Notes under the pieces: generated by a model
Seen by the model: only the letters and a program-made list of their open reading frames with translations
Database searches by the model: none
Told to the model about the DNA's origin: nothing
Shown here: piece by piece, positions 54,017 to 62,999 of the stretch
How the letters are laid out: each line of letters starts with the position of its first letter
Position numbering within the stretch: position 1 is the first letter of the stretch
Program-made: the position numbers and the translations under genes
Assembly: GCA_965206975.1 (NCBI GenBank)
Contig: OZ242253.1
Coordinates: 124,001-188,000 of the forward strand
Direction of reading: 5' to 3'
DNA length: 64,000 nucleotides
DNA from: JAAXGI01 sp965206975
Lineage (GTDB): Bacteria; Gemmatimonadota; Gemmatimonadetes; Longimicrobiales; Gaopeijiaceae

Positions 54017-54558
54017 GTGCGGGCTCCGTTGTCCCCTAGTTTCCCTGTTGAGATCTCCTCAACCTGTCACGAGCGATACGGACGGACAAGCAGGCCGGGC
54101 GGCGTCCATCGCAGGGGTGGCGGGAAGGACCGAGGGACCACCCGGCGTACCGGCGCGCACGGGAACGGCGGAGTTTTCTCGCATACCTGTACCGTGAGGG
54201 AGCATCTTGACAACTAGTCGCGGGCGTCGGGCCGAACTCGCTGTCCCCCGGGGCACGAAGCACTGCGCCCGAACCCGTCGCCCAATCTCTACGTTACGGA
54301 CCCCCTGCCCTTCGGAGGGAAGCCAGGTGGAAGAAGTGACTGGCACTGTGTCTCGCGTGCTACGGCGTCACCCTCGCTACCGCGGTCAATCTCAACGCCC
54401 AGGGGCAGACGGGGAGCACCCGTACTTCGCGCCCGCCGAGGCAGGTGATCGCAATCCGGGGCCTCGAGGGTCGGACCCGGTTTCTTGCAGGCGCACGGCC
54501 CGCCGGGCATCTTCCGCCACTCGGCGCGTTCCCGCCCCTTCGACGAGGAGGAGGTCCC
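54017..54558. other. Divergent intergenic stretch between soxC and the enoyl-CoA hydratase
   Basis: About 540 bases. I see no credible gene on either strand and no strong inverted repeat. The promoters of the soxC unit (minus) and of the hydratase unit (plus) should lie here. Confidence 0.4.
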
Positions 54559-55350
54559 GTGAGTCCCTCGGAAGATCGGACCGTCCGGGTCGAACGCACG
54601 GCTCCGGTCGCGACCGTGTGGCTCGACCGGCCCCAGCATCACAACGTCCTGGACAGGGACGGGTGGCGCGCCTTCGCCGAGGCGTTCGGGGAGCTGTCGG
54701 CGGACGACGGACTGAGAGCGGTCACCGTCCGGGGAGCGGGGGGAAGGGCCTTTTCGGCCGGATCGGATATCGGCGCGTTCGATGCGCAGCGGGAGACGAG
54801 GGAGGACGTCCGTCTCTACTCGAGGGCGATCGCATCCGCGATGGAAGCGGTCTCGGGCTGCCGGCACCCGACGGTGGCGATCATCGAGGGGATCTGCGTG
54901 GGCGGGGGGCTCGAGATCGCAGCCTGCTGCGACCTCCGCGTCTGCGGAGAGTCGAGCCGGTTCGGAGCCCCGATCCACCGGCTCGGCCTCACTATGTCCT
55001 ACGACGAGCTCCGCCCGCTCCTGACGCTTCTCGGCCCGGGCCCCCTCCTTGAGATCCTCCTTACCGGAGAGCTGATCGATTCCGAGCGTGCCCTCGCGAT
55101 CGGGCTCGTGCACCGCGTCTGGCCGGACGGGTCCGTCGCGGAGGAGGGGGGCGCGCTCGTGAATCGCATCGTGGCCGGGGCTCCCCTCGTCAACCGGTGG
55201 CATAAGAAGTTCATCCGCCGTCTCCTCGAGGGTGGGGCGATCTCTCCCGAAGAGCGGGCGGAGGTGCACGAGGCGTTCGAGACGTGGGACTACCGGGAGG
55301 GCCGAAGCGCCTTCCTCGAGAAGCGTGCGCCCCGTTTTCGGGGGGAATGA
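54559..55350 (+). CDS. Enoyl-CoA hydratase/isomerase family protein
   Basis: 263 residues from a GTG at 54559 preceded by AGGAGGAGG. The crotonase fold shows ATVWLDRPQHHNVLDRDGWR, RAFSAGSDIGAFDAQRE (oxyanion-hole region one), and IEGICVGGGLEIAACCDLRV (oxyanion loop GICVGGG). APIHRLGL and a typical C-terminal helix set follow. The usual catalytic Glu positions are not clear by eye, so the exact reaction (hydratase, isomerase or lyase) is not assigned. It is 18 bases before the CoA-transferase gene. Confidence 0.88.
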   Translation: MSPSEDRTVRVERTAPVATVWLDRPQHHNVLDRDGWRAFAEAFGELSADDGLRAVTVRGAGGRAFSAGSDIGAFDAQRETREDVRLYSRAIASAMEAVSGCRHPTVAIIEGICVGGGLEIAACCDLRVCGESSRFGAPIHRLGLTMSYDELRPLLTLLGPGPLLEILLTGELIDSERALAIGLVHRVWPDGSVAEEGGALVNRIVAGAPLVNRWHKKFIRRLLEGGAISPEERAEVHEAFETWDYREGRSAFLEKRAPRFRGE

Positions 55351-55368
55351 GCGGATGGGGCCAGCCGG

Positions 55369-56571
55369 ATGAGCGGCGCCCTCGATGGGGTCCGTGTGAT
55401 CGAGCTGGCGCACATCATGGCCGGACCGGTATGCGGCGTCATGCTCTCGGACTTGGGCGCCGACGTGATCAAGGTGGAGCGGCTGCCGAAGGGGGACGGC
55501 ACGCGCTCCTTCCTTCCCCCCGACATCGAGGGGGAATCCGCAGCCTTCATGATGCTGAACCGAGGGAAGCGGGGGGTCGCCCTCGACTTCCGATCCGCAG
55601 CCGGGCGGCAAGCCGTGGCGAGGCTGATCGAGGGAGCCGATGTCGTGATCGAGAACTTTCGCGTCGGTACGATGGAGCGGCTCGGGCTTGGCTGGGAGGA
55701 GCTCCGACGAACGAATCCACGCCTCGTCTACTGCCAGATCACCGGATTCGGACGAACCGGACCGCTATCGGAGCAAGGGGGCTTCGACCTGATCGCGCAA
55801 GGATACTCGGGGCTGATGAGCGTGACGGGCGAGGGTCCGGGGAGGGCTCCCGTGAAGGTCGGGACACCGGTGACGGACATCACAGCCGGGATTCTCGGTG
55901 CCTTCGGCGTGGCCTCGGCCCTCCTCGCCAGGGAACGTACCGGGGAGGGCCAGAGGGTTGACACCTCGCTCTTTGAAGCCGGGATCACGCAGAGCTACTG
56001 GCAGAGCGCGATCGCCCTCGCGACCGGTGTGTCGCCCGGAGCGCTCGGGAGCGCCCACCCCCTGACCGCACCGTACCAGAGCTTCGAGACCTCGGACGGG
56101 TGGATCAACGTCGGTGCCTCGAACCAGGGAACGTGGACCCGGCTCACCGAGGCCCTCTCCGCCACGGGGCTCGCGTCCGATCCGCGCTTCGAGACCAACG
56201 AGGCCCGGATGCACCACCTCGGCGAGCTGGTCGAGGTGCTCTCGCCCTACTTCTCGAGCCGGACCAGCCAGGAATGCCTGGACGCTCTCGAGGAGACGGG
56301 GGTGCCGGCGGGACCCGTCGCCTCCGTGGGTGAGATGCTCGAGCACCCGCAGACGCTGGCTCGCCAGATGGTCATGAGCGTGGAGCACACGCGGCTCGGT
56401 CCCGTGCGCTCCATCGGAAGCCCCCTGAAGATGTCAGGGGCACCCTCGGGGCCTGAGAGATCCGGAGCACCTTTCCTCGGCGAGCATACGTGCGCGGTCC
56501 TGGGTGAGGCCGGGTACGGAAAGGAGGAGATCGACGGACTCCTCGAAAGCGGTGCCGCCTTCGCCCGCTGA
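55369..56571 (+). CDS. CaiB/BaiF family (class III) CoA-transferase
   Basis: 400 residues. Family landmarks are GVRVIELAHIMAGPVCGVML, LGADVIKVERLPKGDGTRSF, LNRGKRGVALDF, ADVVIENFRVGTMERLGLGW, YCQITGFGRTGPLSEQGGFD with the catalytic Asp, and YQSFETSDGWINVGASNQGT. It moves CoA between carboxylic acids. Downstream of an enoyl-CoA hydratase-like gene, it suggests a small acyl-CoA pathway (for example carnitine- or bile-acid-like or branched acid use), but the substrate is not readable. Confidence 0.9.
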   Translation: MSGALDGVRVIELAHIMAGPVCGVMLSDLGADVIKVERLPKGDGTRSFLPPDIEGESAAFMMLNRGKRGVALDFRSAAGRQAVARLIEGADVVIENFRVGTMERLGLGWEELRRTNPRLVYCQITGFGRTGPLSEQGGFDLIAQGYSGLMSVTGEGPGRAPVKVGTPVTDITAGILGAFGVASALLARERTGEGQRVDTSLFEAGITQSYWQSAIALATGVSPGALGSAHPLTAPYQSFETSDGWINVGASNQGTWTRLTEALSATGLASDPRFETNEARMHHLGELVEVLSPYFSSRTSQECLDALEETGVPAGPVASVGEMLEHPQTLARQMVMSVEHTRLGPVRSIGSPLKMSGAPSGPERSGAPFLGEHTCAVLGEAGYGKEEIDGLLESGAAFAR

Positions 56572-56582
56572 GTCCGCCGCGC

Positions 56583-57011
56583 CTACGGTGGACCATTCTC
56601 CGCACCCGGGTCCCGAAGCGATCGCACGAGTTCGCTCGGCGTCGCGACCCGGCACCTCCCGGCAAGCCCCGCCCCGAGGAGGTGCCGGTCCAGGGTGACG
56701 AGGGTCGCCCCGCTCGACGACGCCAGCGCCGCGAACTTTCGGTCGTCCGGGTCCGGAACGGAGGGGAAGCGGTCGGGCTCGACCTCGCCGGACCACCGTC
56801 TCGCCTCGAGAAACAGGTGCCGGACCGCCTCCCAGGAGACCCTGGGGATCCGCCGCATCAGAGCCTCCGTTTCACGCCGGGTCGGCTCGTCCCAGATCAG
56901 GCTCACCTCTCCGCTCGCGACCGCCGCGACGATCTGCGCCGAGTCGCTCGCGGGTTTGAAGGCCGCCGCAATGAAGACATTCGTGTCGATGACGATCGCC
57001 GGGAGGGGCAC
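56583..57011 (-). CDS. PIN-domain protein, putative toxin RNase
   Basis: 142 residues. The PIN fold is recognised by VIDTNVFIAAAFKPASDSAQ at the N-terminus, WDEPTRRETEALMRR, and the acidic cluster SVPDPDDRKFAALASSSGAT followed by LVTLDRHLLG. These are the metal-binding Asp residues of VapC-like RNases ('PIN family' type). No antitoxin gene is visible next to it: upstream is an intergenic region and downstream is the CoA-transferase on the other strand. It is therefore an orphan toxin candidate or a housekeeping RNase. Confidence 0.82.
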   Translation of the reverse strand: MPLPAIVIDTNVFIAAAFKPASDSAQIVAAVASGEVSLIWDEPTRRETEALMRRIPRVSWEAVRHLFLEARRWSGEVEPDRFPSVPDPDDRKFAALASSSGATLVTLDRHLLGAGLAGRCRVATPSELVRSLRDPGAENGPP

Positions 57012-57128
57012 GGAGTTGGGCCATCGGTCGGGGGAGGGTCGTCGGGGCTTGGTGCGCGGGTGCGCGGTTCATCGGGGCATCCTCGGGCCGGGCCGGGGGC
57101 GACATTCTCTCCTCCTCCGGTCCATTCG

Positions 57129-57177
57129 TTCGGTGCTTAGATTCTGATGCCGCTACGTCTAGTATCTAAGCACCGAA
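57129..57177. repeat. Perfect 14-base inverted repeat in a divergent promoter region
   Basis: Arms ttcggtgcttagat (57129-57142) and atctaagcaccgaa (57164-57177) are exact complements with a 21-base spacer. It lies between the start of the PIN gene (57011, minus) and the start of the octahaem cytochrome (57301, plus). It could be an operator for a dimeric regulator, a hairpin followed by the T-containing gattttcttgat, or a remnant of a mobile-element end. Confidence 0.8.
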
Positions 57178-57300
57178 GATTTTCTTGATCTCTTGCCTGT
57201 CCACGGTCACCTCCCTCCAGGTGCCTCTGTTGATCGGCTGCAACGCATCTTACGTTCCCATCTTGCTCCGACTGTTACGAGTTGACTGGAGTGGGCCGCC

Positions 57301-59211
57301 GTGCGTCGTGCCTATCTGATCGTCGTCGTCCTTTGCGCCGGAGTCACAGCGGGCGCGGGGCTCCTTTGGAGCTCCGCCGTGGATGTGGCACTGCTCGACG
57401 ACATTCCCGACCAAGCCACCGGGGAAGAGTTCACGACCTCGGTTGCCTGTCAAGCCTGTCATCCGGCCGAATACGACGCATGGTATCGCTCCTACCATCG
57501 GACCATGACCCAGGTCGCGACACCGTCCACGGTTTTGGGAACCTTCGATGACATGGTGCTCGAGGACCGTGGCTATCAGTGGAGGCTGGAGCGCCGCGGC
57601 GATGAGTTCTGGGTCGACATGCCCGATCCCTATTGGTTCGATCGACCGTTGTGGTTCATGCAGCTGTTCAACGACGAGGTTCCCGAGACTCCACCGCGCT
57701 TCGCGGCGCGGGTGGCGATGACCACGGGTTCCCATCACCTGCAGAACTACTGGCTACGCCGACCCGACGGGGAAGACGCCTTTCTCAGACCAGACGACGG
57801 CGCACTTGTTCAGTTCCCCTGGGTTTGGCTGATCGAAGAGGAGAGATGGATTCCCAACAAGGACTCGTTCCTCGGTCCCCCCAGTCCCTCCGTAGAACCC
57901 GCCGTGGTATGGAACGCGCAGTGCTCACAATGCCATTCGGTCGGCCCCGAGCCACGGACCAGCGAAAGCTATGACCGTTTCGACACGCGTGCGGTGGAAC
58001 TCGGGATCGCTTGTGAAGCCTGCCATGGTCCCGCCGACGATCACGTGCGCTTCTACCAGTCACCGGTACGGCGATACTTGCAGTACTTCCGCGAGTTGCG
58101 GGGAGAAGACCTTCCGGATCCCACCATCATCAATCCCGCCAAGCTTGACCCGCGCAGCTCCCTCGACACGTGCGGCCAGTGCCACAGTTTCGGGAAATGG
58201 AGAGACCAAGACGCATTCCGAAGACGAGGGACCGTGTTCCGAGCCGGGGATGAGTTGGACGTGCACAGGTCCGTCTTCCGCTACACGGAAGATCCCCAGG
58301 ATGCGCTCCTGCTGGAAACGCTGGAGACCGAGCCTCTGGCGCTCGAAGGCAGTTTTTGGCGCGACGGCACGATTCGCGTTGCTGGGCGGGAGTACAACGG
58401 GCTGCTCGAATCGCCCGGTCACACCGACGAGGTGACGTGTGTGTCGTGCCACTCCATGCACTCGTACGAAACACCCGACACCCAGATGGATCCGGAGCTC
58501 GTCGGGGACCGATCCTGCGTGGGCTGTCATGCGGAGTACCTCGGCGAGATTTCGGACCACACGCGCCACCCTGGCGAATCCTCGGGCAGTGAGTGTATGA
58601 ACTGCCACATGCCGCACACTACCTACGGCCTCTTCTCAGCGATGCGGAGTCACCGAATTGACAGCCCGAGCGTTCGGGTATCGATCGAGAGCGGGCGGCC
58701 GAACGCATGCAACCTCTGCCATCTGGATGAAACGCTGGATTGGACCAACGAATACCTGAATGAATGGTACGGGCAGCCCCTGGTGGAGCTGAGCGAGGAT
58801 GAGCGATCGATCTCCGCCGCAGTCCTTTGGATCCTGAAGGGGGATGCCGTGCAACGAACGATCCTCGGCTGGCACCTGGGCTGGAGTCCGGCTCGAGAGG
58901 CATCGGGGCAAAGCTGGATGGCTCCCTACCTGGCTCAACTTCTCGTGGATCCGTACTCCGTCACCCGCCAGGTCGCGTATCGATCCATACAGACCTCCCC
59001 CGGATTTCAGGACTTCGACTTTGACTACACGGCCGCGCCTGAGATCCATGAGCAGAAGGCTGCCGATGTGATGGCGCGCTGGCGCCGAAACGGCGGCGCG
59101 GAGAGAACCGCAGCTCATCTTCTGATCGACCAGAACGGTGAGGTCAACATCCTCGAGTGGCTCCGCCTCCTCGCCGAACGCGACCACCGGCCCGTGAGCA
59201 TCATTGAATGA
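57301..59211 (+). CDS. Octahaem c-type cytochrome
   Basis: 636 residues from a GTG at 57301. One N-terminal hydrophobic helix (AYLIVVVLCAGVTAGAGLLW) acts as signal or anchor. Eight CxxCH haem sites are seen: CQACH (50), CSQCH (208), CEACH (238), CGQCH (291), CVSCH (380), CVGCH (406), CMNCH (432) and CNLCH (470). The sites are preceded by the YDAWYRSYHRTM segment common in cytochrome c554-like proteins. The last 160 residues are helical, HEAT-like (SISAAVLWILKGDAVQRTIL, PYLAQLLVDPYSVTRQVAYR). A periplasmic multihaem redox protein; substrate unknown. It overlaps the next gene by 4 bases. Confidence 0.87.
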   Translation: MRRAYLIVVVLCAGVTAGAGLLWSSAVDVALLDDIPDQATGEEFTTSVACQACHPAEYDAWYRSYHRTMTQVATPSTVLGTFDDMVLEDRGYQWRLERRGDEFWVDMPDPYWFDRPLWFMQLFNDEVPETPPRFAARVAMTTGSHHLQNYWLRRPDGEDAFLRPDDGALVQFPWVWLIEEERWIPNKDSFLGPPSPSVEPAVVWNAQCSQCHSVGPEPRTSESYDRFDTRAVELGIACEACHGPADDHVRFYQSPVRRYLQYFRELRGEDLPDPTIINPAKLDPRSSLDTCGQCHSFGKWRDQDAFRRRGTVFRAGDELDVHRSVFRYTEDPQDALLLETLETEPLALEGSFWRDGTIRVAGREYNGLLESPGHTDEVTCVSCHSMHSYETPDTQMDPELVGDRSCVGCHAEYLGEISDHTRHPGESSGSECMNCHMPHTTYGLFSAMRSHRIDSPSVRVSIESGRPNACNLCHLDETLDWTNEYLNEWYGQPLVELSEDERSISAAVLWILKGDAVQRTILGWHLGWSPAREASGQSWMAPYLAQLLVDPYSVTRQVAYRSIQTSPGFQDFDFDYTAAPEIHEQKAADVMARWRRNGGAERTAAHLLIDQNGEVNILEWLRLLAERDHRPVSIIE

Positions 59212-59675
59212 GCGGCCGAGGCGGCGGCTTACAGCAGAGCTCTTCCGGCGACCGGGACACCTCCCGGCTCCATCTCCAGGTGGGCTGGTGGTCCCTTCTC
59301 ACCTTCCTCACTCTGGGGTTCATTCTGGAGTTGTTCCACGGGTTCAAGGTCGGCTTCTACCTGGATGTCTCGAGCAGCACCCGTCGCCTCATGTGGACGC
59401 TCGCCCATGCCCATGGAGCCCTCTTTTCTCTCTTGAACGTCCTCTTCGCTCTGTCGCTTCGGGTGATGGCGGATTGGAGCGAGACCAGCCGAACCCTCGC
59501 GTCGAGGTGTCTCCTCGGTGCACTCGTACTCGTCCCACTAGGATTCTTTCTCGGAGGCATATTCATTCGGGGAGGCGACCCCGGATTGGGCGTGCTGCTC
59601 GTCCCGCCCGGCGCCCTGCTCCTTTTTGTGGGCGTGTTCTTGACGGCAAAGGCTTCGAGGAACTCGGCTCCTTAG
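59208..59675 (+). CDS. Four-helix membrane protein coupled to the octahaem cytochrome
   Basis: 155 residues; its ATG overlaps the cytochrome stop (ATGA). Four membrane helices are apparent: WSLLTFLTLGFILELFHGF, LMWTLAHAHGALFSLLNVLF, LASRCLLGALVLVPLGFFLG and GLGVLLVPPGALLLFVGVFL. The second helix carries His residues (AHAHG), and LFHGF has another, so haem b binding is possible but unproven. No family recognised. The coupling suggests it anchors or exchanges electrons with the cytochrome, for example as a quinone-interacting subunit. Confidence 0.72.
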   Translation: MSGRGGGLQQSSSGDRDTSRLHLQVGWWSLLTFLTLGFILELFHGFKVGFYLDVSSSTRRLMWTLAHAHGALFSLLNVLFALSLRVMADWSETSRTLASRCLLGALVLVPLGFFLGGIFIRGGDPGLGVLLVPPGALLLFVGVFLTAKASRNSAP

Positions 59676-60006
59676 GGGCTCTGCACCCCTCCGACTTGGC
59701 CCATGCCGAGCGGCGCTCGGTTCGGTCTGCTCAAGGCTCCGCACTGCGTCACCCGGACTCGGTACCTTCGCGGTGGTTTTGCCCGGGCCCGATGCCTCAA
59801 GCAAGGTCGGTCGAGATCGCTTGGTCCCGATGCACGCTCTGGTTCGATTTCCTCTAGAGCGACACGGCGGTACCGGCATCGACGCGCCGGGGCACGGAGT
59901 TGTGAGGGAGGGCACGGCTGCGATATCATGCACGAGCGCAAACGCCGGGTTCGACACACCGTCGGATCCGCCATGAACCGAGACACCAGGGCGAGGGAGA
60001 AGCAGA
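59676..60006. other. Intergenic stretch before the lectin-like gene
   Basis: About 331 bases with no supported gene and no strong repeat. It ends in AGGGAGAAGCAGA, a good RBS for the ATG at 60007. Confidence 0.4.
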
Positions 60007-60675
60007 ATGAGAACATCGATTGGAGCGCTTGGAGCGCTTGTGGTAGCCATGGCTGTGCTGATGCCGGGCATCCTGAGCGCACAATCTCAGGAGCCGATGG
60101 GCTTCTTCATCACGAGCGTGGGCCCCGGGGACGGAGCGAACCTCGGAGGACTCGAGGGAGCGGATCAACACTGCGAGACGCTCGCACAGGCGGCTGGCAC
60201 CGGAAACCGGACGTGGCGGGCGTACCTGAGCACCCTGCCAGCGGGGGGACAGCCGGGGGTGAACGCACGGGACCGGATCGGCGAGGGACCCTGGTACAAC
60301 GCGAATGGCCAGATCATCGCCACGAACGTGGAGGACCTCCACGGCGACATTCAGAGGGACCGGAACAATATCCGCAAGCCGACGGCGGTGGATGAGAGCG
60401 GAGATGAGGTGAATGGTGTCGGGGATCAGCCGAACCAGCACGACATCCTGACCGGCTCCGATTCGAGGGGGCATGTACTGCTCGGTGCCCCGGATACGAC
60501 GACGTGCAGCAACTGGACGAGCAACTCCGACGGCAGGGCGATGGTCGGACACCACGACCGGCTCGGCGGAGCGAACGCCTCCTGGAACTCCGTGCACCTC
60601 AGCCGGAGCTGCAGTCAGGAGGACCTCATCGCCACCGGAGGGAACGGGCTCTTCTACTGCTTCGCCGCCGATTGA
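60007..60675 (+). CDS. Secreted lectin-like (DUF1554-type) protein
   Basis: 222 residues with a signal peptide (IGALGALVVAMAVLMPGILS). The body has GFFITSVGPGDGANLGGLEG, DQHCETLAQAAGTGNRTWRA, YLSTLPAGGQPGVNARDRIG, GPWYNANGQIIATNVEDLHG and PNQHDILTGSDSRG, then a Cys-rich end (TTTCSNWTSNSDGRAMVGHH to CSQEDLI and FYCFAAD). This is the widespread secreted family annotated as lectin or DUF1554-like; four or more Cys may form disulfides. Ligand unknown. Monocistronic. Confidence 0.78.
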   Translation: MRTSIGALGALVVAMAVLMPGILSAQSQEPMGFFITSVGPGDGANLGGLEGADQHCETLAQAAGTGNRTWRAYLSTLPAGGQPGVNARDRIGEGPWYNANGQIIATNVEDLHGDIQRDRNNIRKPTAVDESGDEVNGVGDQPNQHDILTGSDSRGHVLLGAPDTTTCSNWTSNSDGRAMVGHHDRLGGANASWNSVHLSRSCSQEDLIATGGNGLFYCFAAD

Positions 60676-60787
60676 CGCGGTAGTACGCCCGCCGGGGCCG
60701 GGCCGCGGCCCGGAGCGGCACTCGTAACTCCCGGAGGAGTGGGGGCAAGCCGGGTCCCCCGCCCGGCCTGCCCTCGAACACCGTGCC

Positions 60788-61141
60788 TCAAGGGTCGCGG
60801 CGAAGCGGGACGAAGCGGACCGACGCGATGTCCGTGACCCCCACCTCTCCGTCCTCCGACTTCTCGACCACCCTGGACGTCTGAACGGACAGGGTGTCCC
60901 CGACGGGGATGACCATGCGTCCCCCCCCCCCGGCGGACCGCGACGTTCGCGGCCCCGAGCTCCCCGAGCCGCTCTGCCGCCGACCTCGCGAGCTCCTCCA
61001 CCAGCTCCCGATGCTGAGCACCTCTGAGACGAGAGCGGCGAGCACGGCGGCCTGGTATCCCGATCCGGTCCCAATCTCTAGGATCCGGTCCCCGGGCGCG
61101 GGCCGGACGAGTTCCGTCATCAGATTTTGCACACGCGGCAA
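60788..61141 (-). pseudogene. pcm: Protein-L-isoaspartate O-methyltransferase remnant with internal deletion
   Basis: The frame starts LMTELVRPAPGDRILEIGTG and SGYQAAVLAALVSEV (SAM-binding motif I). It then switches to another frame for ELARSAAERLGELGAANVAV, and returns to GGRMVIPVGDTLSVQ and VRFVPLRRDP, the normal C-terminus. About 60 central residues, including the substrate-contact region, are missing and the N-terminal part is absent at about 61141, where the IS1182-like region begins. It cannot make a working methyltransferase. Confidence 0.78.
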
Positions 61142-61400
61142 GATCCACGCGCAGTCTTACCGGAGGCGTCAGTCGGTCTATCATGAAAAACGGTTTGGAT
61201 ACTACTGCATTACTTGCAGCTATTCGGACACTGAAATTTGAAGCAATCGGGGACTGGCGAACATATGAAATGGGCAGACATACGGAAATTGGAGTCACTC
61301 CAGCGTCGCAATACTTCCCTAGGAGTCTGCGCCGCAGAACCCTGCGGCTATCTTTGGTGGCAGGGCATTGGGGAGGTTTGCGGCACACGGAGGGGGGTGA
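61142..61400. other. Low-GC flank of the IS1182-like element
   Basis: About 260 bases, visibly AT-rich (for example aaaacggtttggatactact and ctgaaatttgaagcaatc) against the GC-rich background. It joins the truncated pcm gene to the transposase start and probably contains the left end of the element and its promoter. I could not identify terminal repeats. Confidence 0.45.
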
Positions 61401-62804
61401 ATGGGAACGACGTTTCGACCGTACGATCCGGAGCAGATGTTGCTGCTGCCTCCGGATCTTCGGGAGTGGGTGTCGGAGGGTCATTTGGCGCAGCATGTGA
61501 GCGACCTGGCGGACGCGGTGGATCTGAGCGCGTTCTACGGGCGGGGTACCGGGGGGACGGGCGGCGCAACTCGCCGTACGACCCGCGGATGATGGTCAAG
61601 GTGCTGATCTACGCGTATGCGACGGGCACCTTCTCGTCGCGCAAGATGGCGAGGAAGCTGGAGGAGGATGTTGCGTTTCGGATGCTGGCGGCGGGGAACT
61701 TCCCGAAGCACCGGACGCTGTGCGAGTTCCGCAGGCGCCATCTCGGGGATTTCCGGGCGGTGTTCGTGGAGGTGGTGATGCTCGCGCGGGCCTTGGGGCT
61801 GGCGGGGCTTGGCAGGGTGTCGGTGGACGGGACGAAGGTTCGGGCGAAGGCGAGCAAGCGCAAGGCGATGAGCTACGGCCGGATGGTCAAGGAGGAGGCT
61901 GGGCTGGAGGCGGAGATCCGGGGGCTGAGAGGGGAGATCAAGGGGTTGCTGGAGAAAGCCGAGGCGGTGGACGAAGCGGAAGACGAGCGCTACGGGGAGG
62001 AAGCTTGCGGAGACGAGGTGCCGGAGGAGCTCAGGCGGCGCGAGGACCGGCTGGCGGCGATCCGGGAGGCGAAGGCGCGCCTGGAAGCCGAGCAGAGAGC
62101 GGCGGACGACGCACGGGGCCGCAAGCCGGGGCAGACGCGCAACCCGAAGGGCGGCAGGCCCTACAAGCGGGAGTACGGAGAGCCGGACGAGGCGGCGCAG
62201 AGCAACTTCACGGACCCTGAGAGCCGGATCATGAAAACGAGTTCGGAGGGGTTCCAGCAGTGCTACAACGCACAGGCGGTCGTGGAGGGGGAGAACCAGC
62301 TGGTGGTCGGGGCCGAGGTGACGGACAACGCGAGCGACCAGGGCCAGCTGGTGCCCATGGTCGACGCGGTGGCGCAAGCGTACGGCGAGACGCCGGCGCA
62401 GGTGCTGGCGGACACGGGCTATTGCAACGAGCGGGATCTCGAGGAACTGGAAGAGCGAGACATCGATGGGTATGTGGCGCTGGCCCGGGAGGGCAAGGCC
62501 GCCCCCACGGTTGACAAGGAGGAATATCCGGCGAAAGCCCGCATGGCCGAGAAGCTGGCGAGCGAAGATGGCCGAAGACGCTACGCACGGCGAAAGTGGC
62601 AGGCGAAGCGCCCATCGGCTGGATCAAGGAGGTGATGGGCTTTCGACGATTCAGCTTCCGCCGAAGCGCCCATCGGCTGGATCAAGGAGGTGATGGGCTT
62701 TCGACGATTCAGCTTCCGGGGCCTCGAGAAGGTCCGGGCCGGAGTGGACCCTCGTGTGCCTGGCACTCAATGTGAAGCGGCTGCACACCCTTCAGGCGGC
62801 ATGA
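61401..62804 (+). pseudogene. IS1182/IS5-type DDE transposase, multiply frameshifted
   Basis: The true start is an ATG at 61401 (MGTTFRPYDPEQMLLLPPDL, EWVSEGHLAQHVSDLADAVD, LSAFYG). Two extra Gs near 61550 break the frame. The frame then continues RRNSPYDPRMMVKVLIYAYA, MARKLEEDVAFRMLAAGNFP, SVDGTKVRAKASKRKAMSYG and FTDPESRIMKTSSEGFQQCY, then QAVVEGENQLVVGAEVTDNA (DDE_Tnp_1). Near 62605 one base is lost, a 58-base duplication follows, and another indel lies near 62745. The expected end LVCLALNVKRLHTLQAA runs to TGA at 62802-62804 only after frame correction. Not functional as written. Confidence 0.85.
62604..62718. repeat. 57-base direct repeat (58-base period) inside the transposase
   Basis: The 57 bases at 62604-62660 recur exactly at 62662-62718, with one base (c) between. 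They encode the APIGWIKEVMGFRRFSF part of the transposase C-terminus. The duplication adds 58 bases (one base out of phase) and so offsets the nearby one-base loss, but the protein would carry the segment twice and is interrupted by a stop in the first copy. Confidence 0.88.
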
Positions 62805-62999
62805 CTGCACGAGGGTTCACCCCCGCATCTGCCGGCGCGAGGGCTCTCGTAGCTCTCTTGCCCCCCCAACGCATCCATTCCGCTCTCCCGATCCGTCGCA
62901 GACACAAGTCCTCAACCTCCCAATCACCCGGATCCGCCTCGCCGCGGACGGCTCCATGACCATTCGGCTCAGTCAGCTGTGCTTCTGCGGCGCAGACTC

